From positions 1 through 7,925 of the forward strand of contig UQVN01000155.1 of NCBI GenBank assembly GCA_900544525.1: 7,925 bases of DNA, in the 5' to 3' direction. Source of the stretch: an uncultured Eubacteriales bacterium. Lineage in GTDB: Bacteria > Bacillota > Clostridia > Lachnospirales > Lachnospiraceae. Shown piece after piece: positions 1 to 6,374 of this stretch. The translations under genes were made by a program, and so were the position numbers. Under the pieces are notes generated by a model. That model searched no databases. It saw nothing but the letters and a program-made list of their open reading frames with translations, and was not told where the DNA came from. Every line of letters begins with the position of its first letter. The first letter of the stretch is position 1.

Positions 1-11
1 TATAATACATA

Positions 12-50
12 AGTCAATACTTTTTTTAAACTTTTTTCAAAAACTTTTTT
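12..50 (-). promoter_or_regulatory. Possible strong leftward promoter, upstream half only
   Basis: On the minus strand three A-runs (45-50, 32-37, 21-27) separated by short T-runs lie directly upstream of TTGACT (17 down to 12), a near-consensus -35 box. The A-runs are spaced about 10 to 13 bases apart, as in UP elements or curved DNA upstream of strong promoters such as those of rRNA or tRNA operons. With a 17-base spacer the -10 box would fall just outside the window, so this is a partial and tentative call. Read on the plus strand, bases 1-6 spell TATAAT, but no plus-strand gene follows. Confidence 0.3.
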
Positions 51-83
51 ATTTCGACCTATGAATGCATAAATCCTATGAAA

Positions 84-128
84 TAAAAACATAAGAAACT
101 TACAAACTATCGTCTATAAGTTTCTTAT
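84..128 (-). terminator. Probable intrinsic terminator of the prepilin peptidase gene
   Basis: A perfect 12-bp inverted repeat (ATAAGAAACTTA at 91-102 and its complement at 117-128, 14-base loop) is followed on the minus strand by G and then five T residues (89-85). It lies about 130 bases after the stop codon of the prepilin peptidase gene. The stem is AT-rich and therefore weaker than a typical terminator, but the position and the T-run on the minus strand fit. No T-run follows it on the plus strand. A second, weaker hairpin (CTCCC/GGGAG, about 222-239) lies closer to the gene. Confidence 0.55.
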
Positions 129-255
129 ATTCTCAAATGGATTCCAAAATAAAACACTTAGAACAACGATAAAATCATGTTTTTTATCCTATTTATGTAA
201 ATTCCTGCTATGGAAACGACTCCCCAATAAAATCGGGAGGGTTCTTTTCTTTCTT

Positions 256-1020
256 TTAAAATAAACCTTGAAAATACCATGCTAAAAAATCATTCCCAAA
301 ACAAACTGCTATCATAATCCCAAGACATAAAAATGGGCCAAAGGGAAAATGATCTTTTCTTCCCTTCTTCTTAACAAGCAGCAAATAAACCCCATATCCT
401 CCTCCGAAAATCACTCCAATAAAAAAGGATAATACACAAAGTTTCCAACCGAGGAAAAGCCCTGCAGCCGCCATCAACTTAATATCACCGCCTCCAAATG
501 CTCCTGAAATTGCTACTGTCAAAAGAAGCATTGGTACACTAATACTGAAAAACCCTATGATTCGTTCTAAGAAACTAATTTCTCTTATAAAGAAACAGGA
601 CACAAGGGCTAGTATCAGAAATACAATAATAAAACCATTTAAAATTAACATGGTATCCCAATCCACACAACTGATTACCGTTAACAGTGAAAAAACACAA
701 AAGTATAGAATCGCCTCTATACTGTTTCCCCAAAAATGCCAACAAATGGCCCCACAGATGCCTCCCCAAATTTCAATGATAGAATAGCGTGGGCTAATTT
801 TAGTCCTACAGTATCGACATTTTCCTCCTAAGAAAATCCAACTAAACACTGGTACTAAATCTTTGGCTCCTAGCATATGTCCACAAGAAGGACACTGGCT
901 TCTTCCTGATACAAAATCCAATTTTCTTGGCACACGATAGATCACGACATTTAAAAAAGAAAAAATACATACTCCCATAATGCACCACAATAGGAGGCTG
1001 AGCTGTTCTTCTATTGGCAT
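256..1020 (-). CDS. Type IV prepilin peptidase (A24 family, bifunctional leader peptidase/N-methyltransferase)
   Basis: Polytopic membrane enzyme of 254 residues that cleaves the short leader of type IV pilins or pseudopilins and, in full-length members, N-methylates the new first residue. An N-terminal membrane segment (about 7-28) precedes a cytoplasmic loop with two cysteine pairs, CPSC at 43-46 and CRYC at 68-71, the zinc-binding signature of the bifunctional enzymes. The two catalytic aspartates fit Asp120 or Asp122 (in CVDWD) and Asp179 (in GGGDIKLM). A late FPFGPFL motif (225-231) is also family-typical, and the rest is hydrophobic helices. Length is normal. The start has AGGGGAG seven bases upstream. 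It sits downstream of the rplT terminator, so it is probably transcribed separately, although I see no clear promoter at 1021-1100. No pilin, ATPase or pilus assembly gene is visible, so the substrate (pilus, competence pseudopilus or Tad-like system) cannot be told. The symbol could be pilD or comC; I leave it open. Confidence 0.93.
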   Translation of the reverse strand: MPIEEQLSLLLWCIMGVCIFSFLNVVIYRVPRKLDFVSGRSQCPSCGHMLGAKDLVPVFSWIFLGGKCRYCRTKISPRYSIIEIWGGICGAICWHFWGNSIEAILYFCVFSLLTVISCVDWDTMLILNGFIIVFLILALVSCFFIREISFLERIIGFFSISVPMLLLTVAISGAFGGGDIKLMAAAGLFLGWKLCVLSFFIGVIFGGGYGVYLLLVKKKGRKDHFPFGPFLCLGIMIAVCFGNDFLAWYFQGLF

Positions 1021-1085
1021 GGCTGAACTCCCCTTTCTTATTATTTTCTTATCATCTTTTCATTTTTTTACTATCGTTTCATTTC

Positions 1086-1152
1086 ATAAAAATATAGAAA
1101 AAAGCCTAGCCTCCGTATCTTAAAAAGAAACACTTTAAGATACGAAAGCTAG
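1086..1152 (-). terminator. Intrinsic terminator of the infC-rpmI-rplT operon
   Basis: On the minus strand a long stem (arms 1152-1134 and 1124-1106, about 16 of 19 positions paired, 9-base loop 1125-1133) is followed immediately by GGC and a run of six T, then CTATATTTTT. The arm ends pair as CTAGC/GCTAG and the inner part as CGTATCTTAAA with its complement. It begins about 34 bases after the rplT stop codon. This is a strong Rho-independent terminator separating the ribosomal protein operon from the prepilin peptidase gene. Confidence 0.9.
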
Positions 1153-1185
1153 ACTAGATACGTTCAATATAAAATTTCACGCAAA

Positions 1186-1542
1186 TTAAGCTAATTTGCT
1201 TTTAGCAACTTCTGCTAATTTTGCAAAACCTTCTGCATCGTTGATAGCCATTTCAGAAAGCATTTTTCTGTTGATTTCAACACCAGCTAATTTTAAGCCG
1301 TGCATTAATCTGCTGTAAGATAATCCGTTCATTCTAGCTGCTGCGTTGATACGAGCGATCCATAATTGACGGAACTGACGTTTTCTCTGTTTACGTCCAG
1401 CGTAAGATGTAGCTAAAGCTCTCATAACAGATTGTTTTGCAACTCTGTATTGTTTAGATCTAGCTCCTCTATAACCTTTTGCTAATTTTAATACTCTATT
1501 GTGTCTTTTTTTAGCGCCTAAACCGCCTTTAATTCTTGCCAT
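1186..1542 (-). CDS. rplT: 50S ribosomal protein L20
   Basis: L20 binds 23S rRNA early in assembly of the large ribosomal subunit and, in Bacillus and Escherichia, also represses its own operon by binding the mRNA leader. The 118-residue product has the usual length and features: a very basic N-terminal tail (MARIKGGLGAKKRHNRVLKLAKGYRGARS), the RQFRQLWIARINAA core (about 56-69) and a globular C-terminal half with LSYSRLMHGLKLAGVEINRK. The start has AGGAGGA at 1553-1559, ten bases upstream. It is the last gene of the infC-rpmI-rplT operon, 22 bases after rpmI and followed by a strong terminator. Given the L20-type leader in front of infC, L20 is the likely autoregulator here. Confidence 0.98.
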   Translation of the reverse strand: MARIKGGLGAKKRHNRVLKLAKGYRGARSKQYRVAKQSVMRALATSYAGRKQRKRQFRQLWIARINAAARMNGLSYSRLMHGLKLAGVEINRKMLSEMAINDAEGFAKLAEVAKSKLA

Positions 1543-1564
1543 TGTTCAAACTTCCTCCTATATC

Positions 1565-1762
1565 TTATAAGTATGGTAAAATCTTCTTCATGTTTTTAAC
1601 GTTTGTAGAATCAACCATTGCTGCTTTTCTAAGATTTCTTTTTCTCTTTGTAGATTTCTTAGTTAAGATATGGCTTTTGTATGCTTTCATTCTTTTTAAT
1701 TTTCCTGAACCTGTTTTTTTGAAACGTTTTGCAGCTGCTCTGCTTGTTTTTACCTTTGGCAT
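1565..1762 (-). CDS. rpmI: 50S ribosomal protein L35
   Basis: Small, very basic protein of the large ribosomal subunit, 65 residues from the chosen start, which matches the family length of about 64-66. The sequence reads MPKVKTSRAAAKRFKKTGSG at the N-terminus, then the conserved KAYKSHILTKKS and RNLRKA stretches, ending in NVKNMKKILPYL. A longer reading frame starts eight codons earlier (1786), but AAGGAGGA at 1771-1778 sits exactly eight bases before the ATG at 1762 and the family begins MPK, so the shorter start is right. It lies 40 bases after infC and 22 bases before rplT in the conserved IF-3/L35/L20 operon. Confidence 0.98.
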   Translation of the reverse strand: MPKVKTSRAAAKRFKKTGSGKLKRMKAYKSHILTKKSTKRKRNLRKAAMVDSTNVKNMKKILPYL

Positions 1763-1802
1763 TATAATATTCCTCCTTGAAATCAAACTGTATATTCAAA
1801 AT

Positions 1803-2309
1803 TTAACGTTTTTCTGTTAAAAACATTATCATACTTCTTCCCTCAAATTTCGCTGGTTTATCAATCACAGCAATATCTGCAAGCTGTTCTGCGAAATTGT
1901 CAAGAATTATTTTGCTTGCATTTACATGAGCTAATTCACGACCACGGAAACGAAGTGTAACTTTTACTTTATCGCCCTTTTCTAAGAACTTTCTAGCGTT
2001 TTTAACTTTCGTATTTAAATCATTGGTATCAATATTTGGAGATAAACGAATCTCTTTTACGTCCATGACTTTTTGTTTCTTTTTCGCTTCTTTTTCCTTG
2101 CGAGCAAGTTCATAACGATATTTACCGTAATCAATAATTTTGCACACTGGTGGTTTTGCCGTTGGTGCAATCTTCACTAAATCAAGGTCTGCTTCTCTTG
2201 CGAGTTTCTGCGCCTCTTTTGATGACATAATTCCAAGCTGTTCTCCGTCAGCTCCGATTACACGTACTTCTTTGTCTCTAATTTGCTCGTTGATCATTAA
2301 TTCTGCTAT
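1803..2309 (-). CDS. infC: Translation initiation factor IF-3, probable AUA start
   Basis: IF-3 binds the 30S subunit, keeps it apart from the 50S and rejects wrong start codons and initiator tRNAs. The N-domain carries INEQIRDKEVRVIGADGEQLGI and the family signature around APTAKPPVCKIIDYGKYRYE. A lysine-rich linker follows (ARKEKEAKKKQK), then the C-domain with NDLNTKVKNARKFLEKGDKVKVTLRFRGRE and a final EGRSMIMFLTEKR. The first ATG is at 2297 (164 residues), but the ribosome binding site GGAGGTG (2323-2317) is 19 bases from it and only 7 bases from an in-frame AUA at 2309, which gives a 168-residue protein starting M-A-E-L-M-I-N-E-Q. infC genes are known to use rare AUU, AUC or AUA starts that IF-3 itself discriminates against, so AUA is the better call. 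First gene of the infC-rpmI-rplT operon. Confidence 0.95.
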   Translation of the reverse strand: MAELMINEQIRDKEVRVIGADGEQLGIMSSKEAQKLAREADLDLVKIAPTAKPPVCKIIDYGKYRYELARKEKEAKKKQKVMDVKEIRLSPNIDTNDLNTKVKNARKFLEKGDKVKVTLRFRGRELAHVNASKIILDNFAEQLADIAVIDKPAKFEGRSMIMFLTEKR

Positions 2310-2316
2310 GGTAAAG

Positions 2317-2323
2317 CACCTCC
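2317..2323 (-). promoter_or_regulatory. Shine-Dalgarno site that decides the infC start
   Basis: GGAGGTG matches the 16S anti-Shine-Dalgarno very well. It is followed by seven bases and then AUA (2309-2307), an ideal spacing. The next in-frame ATG (2297) would be 19 bases away, too far for normal initiation. No other purine-rich site lies between them: the intervening bases read CTTTACCATAGCAGAATTA. Confidence 0.8.
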
Positions 2324-2433
2324 AAATATAATATACTTTAATTACTTAGTTAAAAATATCCGCCTTATGCAAACAAGTTGTCTTTGCGTATATTCCTTCT
2401 TTTAGGCTCGCTCTGTACTCGTTGCCTTAGCGT

Positions 2434-2463
2434 AAAAAAAGTGGATAGACAGACTACCCACTT
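2434..2463 (-). terminator. Intrinsic attenuator in the infC leader
   Basis: On the minus strand AAGTGGGTAG (2463-2454), loop TCTGT and CTATCCACTT (2448-2439) form a 10-bp stem with one G-U pair. The stem's last two T continue into a run of nine T down to 2434. It lies about 120 bases after the presumed transcription start and about 125 bases before infC, so it can only act on the leader transcript or on read-through from ppk1. This is the expected site of L20-dependent termination. Confidence 0.88.
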
Positions 2464-2592
2464 CAAAATTCATACAAACTTCTCAATCCTGAGAATTAAA
2501 GTTATGAACGCTTAGTCACTGACTCATGCTAAGGTGAGAGTGGATACTCTTCTTTCTTGTTCTAGTTTCTTGTTGTTCTCACAACATTTGAT

Positions 2593-2621
2593 AGTATATC
2601 ACCTTTCACTTACTCTGTCAA
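2593..2621 (-). promoter_or_regulatory. Sigma-A-type promoter of the infC operon
   Basis: On the minus strand a perfect -35 box TTGACA (2621-2616), a 17-base spacer and TATACT (2598-2593) as -10, preceded by TGA to give an extended -10 element. Transcription should start near 2586. Directly upstream lies an A-rich stretch (AATAAAAAAATATAAAAAGTTG, about 2645-2624 region) resembling an UP element. It begins 47 bases after the ppk1 stop codon. A promoter this close to consensus fits the heavy demand for ribosomal proteins. Confidence 0.92.
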
Positions 2622-2668
2622 CAACTTTTTATATTTTTTTATTTTCTTCTATTTTATGCTATATTTTT

Positions 2669-4819
2669 TTACTCTATTTTATTAAGGGCTAACTCCCCAA
2701 CAGGCAATGCGGGTTTAAAGATGCGCACTTGCTCTTCTTTTTGTACCTTTTGTCTTCTCTTTGCCTGCTTTACAAAATACTCTTGGGAGTTAAGCGGTTT
2801 TTCTCCCTCTAATGGTTTTACTTTCTCATAAGAACCATCTTGTTTCAAAATATGAGCTTTTTTATTATCTTTTAATTGAATGTGCACGATTTCAATTACT
2901 TGTTTTTTTAAGTCTTCATCTAAAACTGGGAATACGATCTCAACACGCTTATCAAGATTTCGAGGCATCCAGTCCGCACTTCCCATGTAAACTTCTTCTT
3001 CTCCACCATTATAAAAATAGAAAATACGGCTATGCTCTAAAAATGTTCCAACGATAGAGCGGACAGTAATATTTTCACTGATTTCTGGGAGTTCTGTTTT
3101 TAGGCAGCAAATTCCTCGAACGATCAGCTCAATCTTCACCCCTGCAAAAGAAGCTTCATAAAGTGCCTCAATAATTTTTGCATCACAAAGAGAGTTCATT
3201 TTTGCAATAATATGCGCTTTTCTTCCCGCTTTTGCATTGGCTATCTCCCTTTGAATGAGACGTAAAAAACTATCTCTTAACCAAATAGGCGCTACCAAAA
3301 GTTGATTCCATTTTGATGGTTCTGAATAACCAGAAAGCATATTAAATACCGCTGTTGCATCTTCTCCGATGGAATCATCGGCTGTTAAAATTCCCATATC
3401 TGTATAAAGTTTTGCTGTAATATCATTATAGTTTCCCGTTCCAAGATGCACATAGCGTTTAATTCCATCTTCTTCTCTTCTCACAACAAGTGTAATCTTA
3501 CTATGTGTTTTTAATCCAATTAATCCATAAATAACATGACAACCTGCTTTCTCCAATGCCTTTGCCCAGTTAATATTATTTTCCTCGTCAAATCGCGCTT
3601 TTAACTCTACAAGAACCGTTACTTGCTTTCCATTTTCAGCGGCTTTTGCAAGAGCAGCTACAATGGGTGAATTCCCACTGACACGATATAATGTCTGCTT
3701 AATGGCTAAAACATCTTTGTCTTTTGCGGCTTGTTTCACAAACTCTACAACGGGATCAAAGGAATCATATGGTAAATGAATTAGAATATCTTTTCTCTTA
3801 ATCTGTGTAAATAAATCTTCTTCTTGATTTAAGGTCGTAAGTGGCTGTGGTCGATGAACTGGAAATTTTAGATGTTCAAACCCTTCAATCCCATAGACTT
3901 TCATTAAAAATTTCAAATCCAATGGACCATTAATTTCATAAATACTTTCTTCGGATACATCAAACTCTTTCTTTAAAATTTTCAGCAAATTCTCGTCTAT
4001 ATTTGCTTCAACTTCTAGCTTGATCACTTCTCCCCATTGCCGTTTCTTTAACTTTTTCTCAATCTCTTTTAATAAGTCAGCCGCCTCTTCTTCATCAATA
4101 CTCAAATCCGCGTTTCGAATAATTCGATACGGATGAGCACATAAAATCTCACAGTTTACAAAAAGCTGTTGTAAATTTCGCTCAATAATTTCTTCTAATA
4201 AAATAGCGGTCTTTTTTCCATCTTCAGAAGGGACAGAGATTACCCTTGGAAGAACGTCAGGAACTTGCACAGTGGCAAATTCCGCCTCTCTTCCCTTCTC
4301 ATGATTGACAATTAATGCACCGATATTTAATGTTTTATTTCGAATGAGCGGAAATGGTCTTGAGGAATCCACCGCCATCGGAGTCAAGACTGGATAAATT
4401 TCCTTTTGAAACAACTCATCTAAATACAGCTCTTGCCCCTTTGTCAATTGTTCATGACCAGCAATAAGATGAAGCCCTTCCGCTGCCAATGCTGGCAACA
4501 GCTGTTCTTTATATGTTTCATATTGTACTTTCGTGAATTTATGTGTTCTAGGAATTAACGCCTTTAATTGTTCACTGGCCGTCATGCCTGCAATGTCTTT
4601 CTTCCGATATCCTGCATGCACCATGTCTTTTAAAGAAGCAATACGGATCATAAAGAACTCATCTAAGTTTGATGCTGTAATGCTTAAAAACTTCATCCTT
4701 TCAAAAAGCGGAATCGTAACATCTCTTGCTTCGCTTAATACACGGTAATTAAACTCTAACCAGCTGATTTCACGGTTCCAAAAATTTTCTGATTTTCCAA
4801 AGATTGTTTTATTCCCCAT
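2669..4819 (-). CDS. ppk1: Polyphosphate kinase 1
   Basis: PPK1 reversibly moves the terminal phosphate of ATP onto inorganic polyphosphate, through a phosphohistidine intermediate. At 716 residues it has the full family length, with the N-terminal domain (WNREISWLEFNYRVL near 14-28), the head domain, and two phospholipase-D-like C-terminal domains. The catalytic histidine is His439 in KTHSK, followed by RYVHLGTGNYN; the second conserved histidine is His596 in EHSRIFYF, followed by GSADWMPRNLDKRVE. Arg379 (KQTLYR) and Arg409 (KARFDE) match the metal- or phosphate-binding arginines. All four are shifted by four from the Escherichia coli numbers I recall (435, 592, 375, 405). The start has AAGGAGGA seven bases upstream, inside the end of the exopolyphosphatase gene, and the two genes are only two bases apart, which suggests translational coupling. 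A lysine- and glutamine-rich tail of about 60 residues follows the catalytic core. No terminator hairpin is seen after the stop. Confidence 0.97.
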   Translation of the reverse strand: MGNKTIFGKSENFWNREISWLEFNYRVLSEARDVTIPLFERMKFLSITASNLDEFFMIRIASLKDMVHAGYRKKDIAGMTASEQLKALIPRTHKFTKVQYETYKEQLLPALAAEGLHLIAGHEQLTKGQELYLDELFQKEIYPVLTPMAVDSSRPFPLIRNKTLNIGALIVNHEKGREAEFATVQVPDVLPRVISVPSEDGKKTAILLEEIIERNLQQLFVNCEILCAHPYRIIRNADLSIDEEEAADLLKEIEKKLKKRQWGEVIKLEVEANIDENLLKILKKEFDVSEESIYEINGPLDLKFLMKVYGIEGFEHLKFPVHRPQPLTTLNQEEDLFTQIKRKDILIHLPYDSFDPVVEFVKQAAKDKDVLAIKQTLYRVSGNSPIVAALAKAAENGKQVTVLVELKARFDEENNINWAKALEKAGCHVIYGLIGLKTHSKITLVVRREEDGIKRYVHLGTGNYNDITAKLYTDMGILTADDSIGEDATAVFNMLSGYSEPSKWNQLLVAPIWLRDSFLRLIQREIANAKAGRKAHIIAKMNSLCDAKIIEALYEASFAGVKIELIVRGICCLKTELPEISENITVRSIVGTFLEHSRIFYFYNGGEEEVYMGSADWMPRNLDKRVEIVFPVLDEDLKKQVIEIVHIQLKDNKKAHILKQDGSYEKVKPLEGEKPLNSQEYFVKQAKRRQKVQKEEQVRIFKPALPVGELALNKIE

Positions 4820-4821
4820 AC

Positions 4822-6357
4822 TTAGATCCTCCTTTTCTGACGTAATACGGGACGGATTCCATACACTTTTTCAAAATAATCACATTTTTCTTTAAATAAT
4901 CCAATTTCTAATGTAATATCCATCGGCGTATCCGCTATAATTAGAAGTTCATTCTCTTTTAATGTAACTGTATATTGTTGAATCTTTTGCTGATGTCCAC
5001 GATCTAACGCATTTGCGATTCTTAAAATAGCAGATAGTTTTGCAATCACTCGATATTCTTCCACAGATATAGACTTTTGCATTTCCTTATAACTTGGAAG
5101 TTCTTCTTTATTATAATATACGATGTTTGCTACCATTTCTCGCTCGATATGTGATAGCCCAATAATTTCTGTCGACATAATAATATGATACGAGTTTTCA
5201 GAAGAATCATTCATATTAATAAATTTACCACAACTATGCAAAATCGTCGCTAAATGTAAAAGTAAGCGCTCTCTTTTCTTCAATCCATGAATTTTCTTTG
5301 TGACATCGAAAATTTTCATTGCAAATGATTCAACACTCTCTATATGAATCAGATCGGATTTATACCGCTTTGCAATATTTCTTGCCTCTGCTAAAATGTC
5401 TTCTTTAAAATCGTGAGGCAATGTATAATTACAATGTTTTTCTGCATAGCCAATGGCAATTCCATCACAAGTTGTCACATAAGGAATCCAAATAGATTCT
5501 GCCTTTGCTTTTTGTAAAAACATTCGATAAAGATTTGCAGAATACAATAAAAGGCTTGCCATCTCCCTTGCTACACCATAATGAAGATACAGTTCTTCTG
5601 CTGTATACTTCTTTAATTTATTACAAATGTAAACCATCTGCTCTCGATCAATATAATTGGTAATATGAAGTTCTGGTGCGCATTTTACAATATTAACAAT
5701 TTCATCTCCTACCGCGATAATATTTTTAAATTCTTTATCTTTCATATACATGGTTCGAAATGTATCAATTTCGTTACTCACATACTCTTCCATTAACTTT
5801 CCAACGACACCATTTTTTTCCCTTATATGGCTGAACATTTCTCGAAGCCTTAAAGAACCGATTCTAAGATTTTGTGTCAACTGCATATGCTGTTTATCAA
5901 ATAAAGAAATTTGTACACTTCCAGAACCGATATCTATCATCGCCGTATTTTTTTGAAGTGTTTTATTAAAATCCACTTTTTGATTAATAATTGCTTTATA
6001 AGTGAGTAGGCGAATTTCTGAATTGCTAAGCGTCTGTACAACAAGTCCTGTTTTTGTTTGAATCTGATCGAGAATCATCTCTCCATTATCCGCTTCTCTT
6101 ACCGCACTTGTAGCATAAGCGCGGTAATCTTTTACTTTATATTCTTGCAATTTTGCTTTAAATTCTTGAAGAACCTCACAAAGTTCCTCCACTAACTCAT
6201 AGCGAATCGTACCTAGCTGATAGCTATCCACCCCTAATTCAATAATATGACTAATATGATCCACTTTTTTTATGCCTAGTTTTTCCGATATTTCATAAAT
6301 AGTAAGAGAAACATCGGTAGAACCTACGTCAATCGCACCAAACATAATGTATGACAT
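4822..6357 (-). CDS. Ppx/GppA-family phosphatase (probable exopolyphosphatase)
   Basis: Expected to remove terminal phosphates from polyphosphate, or possibly the 5' phosphate of pppGpp. The 511-residue protein has the ASKHA-type ATPase fold: phosphate-1 loop AIDVGSTDVSL (8-18), AYATSAVREADN (80-91), LSNSEIRLL (110-118, Glu114 probably the catalytic glutamate region), phosphate-2 loop MIDIGSGSVQISLFD (140-154) and RIGSLRLREMF (165-175). The C-terminal part (about 320-511) resembles the HD-like domain of long Ppx proteins, with ILHSCGKFIN at 372-381 and SHIEREMVANIVYYN at 402-416. The usual HD pair reads His374-Ser375, so metal binding there may be altered. The first ATG (6357) has GGGAAGTGAT close upstream; a second ATG four codons later is possible. 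It lies 17 bases after pheA and 2 bases before ppk1, which argues for a polyphosphate role. The choice between Ppx and GppA activity is inference. Confidence 0.88.
   Translation of the reverse strand: MSYIMFGAIDVGSTDVSLTIYEISEKLGIKKVDHISHIIELGVDSYQLGTIRYELVEELCEVLQEFKAKLQEYKVKDYRAYATSAVREADNGEMILDQIQTKTGLVVQTLSNSEIRLLTYKAIINQKVDFNKTLQKNTAMIDIGSGSVQISLFDKQHMQLTQNLRIGSLRLREMFSHIREKNGVVGKLMEEYVSNEIDTFRTMYMKDKEFKNIIAVGDEIVNIVKCAPELHITNYIDREQMVYICNKLKKYTAEELYLHYGVAREMASLLLYSANLYRMFLQKAKAESIWIPYVTTCDGIAIGYAEKHCNYTLPHDFKEDILAEARNIAKRYKSDLIHIESVESFAMKIFDVTKKIHGLKKRERLLLHLATILHSCGKFINMNDSSENSYHIIMSTEIIGLSHIEREMVANIVYYNKEELPSYKEMQKSISVEEYRVIAKLSAILRIANALDRGHQQKIQQYTVTLKENELLIIADTPMDITLEIGLFKEKCDYFEKVYGIRPVLRQKRRI
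4827..4834 (-). promoter_or_regulatory. ppk1 ribosome binding site inside the upstream gene
   Basis: AAGGAGGA lies seven bases before the ppk1 ATG and within the last codons of the exopolyphosphatase gene, whose TAA stop is separated from the ppk1 ATG by only two bases. Ribosomes finishing the first gene would arrive at the start of the second, a layout typical of translational coupling. Confidence 0.75.
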
Positions 6358-6374
6358 ACTATCACTTCCCTTTT

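Larger units (their letters stand above)
2310..2590 (-). ncRNA. L20-type leader RNA (autoregulatory 5' UTR of infC-rpmI-rplT)
   Basis: This gene-free stretch is the transcribed leader of the infC operon, starting near 2586. On the minus strand it holds, in order: a small hairpin AGAGT-ATCC-ACTCT (about 2550-2537); a CCTTAGC segment (2534-2528) that can pair locally with a downstream CTAAG; a two-part hairpin (TTCATA/TATGAA around TTCTCA/TGAGAA, 2508-2469); an intrinsic terminator (2463-2434); then GCTAAGG (2431-2425), complementary to CCTTAGC over seven bases; and a hairpin about 2388-2366. In Bacillus subtilis L20 binds such a leader and causes premature termination. Position and layout fit the known L20 leader class, but no alignment was run. 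No small open reading frame with a good ribosome binding site was seen in it. Confidence 0.78.

Noticed and set aside
222..239. CTCCC/GGGAG hairpin as a terminator for a plus-strand gene
   Set aside because: The stem is only about 5 bp and there is no plus-strand gene at 1-222; at most it is a weak helper to the terminator at 84-128.
1763..1786. Longer rpmI start adding MISRRNII
   Set aside because: The ribosome binding site AAGGAGGA lies inside that extension and points to the ATG at 1762, where the family N-terminus MPK begins.
1536..1820. Plus-strand frame of hydrophobic residues opposite rpmI
   Set aside because: It is the mirror of lysine-rich codons in L35; the opposite strand of AAA/AAG reads as Phe and Leu, which mimics a membrane protein.
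2343..2600. CRISPR array or tandem repeats in the infC leader
   Set aside because: The repeated CTAAG/CTTAG pieces are short, differ in spacing and orientation, and are explained by RNA hairpins.
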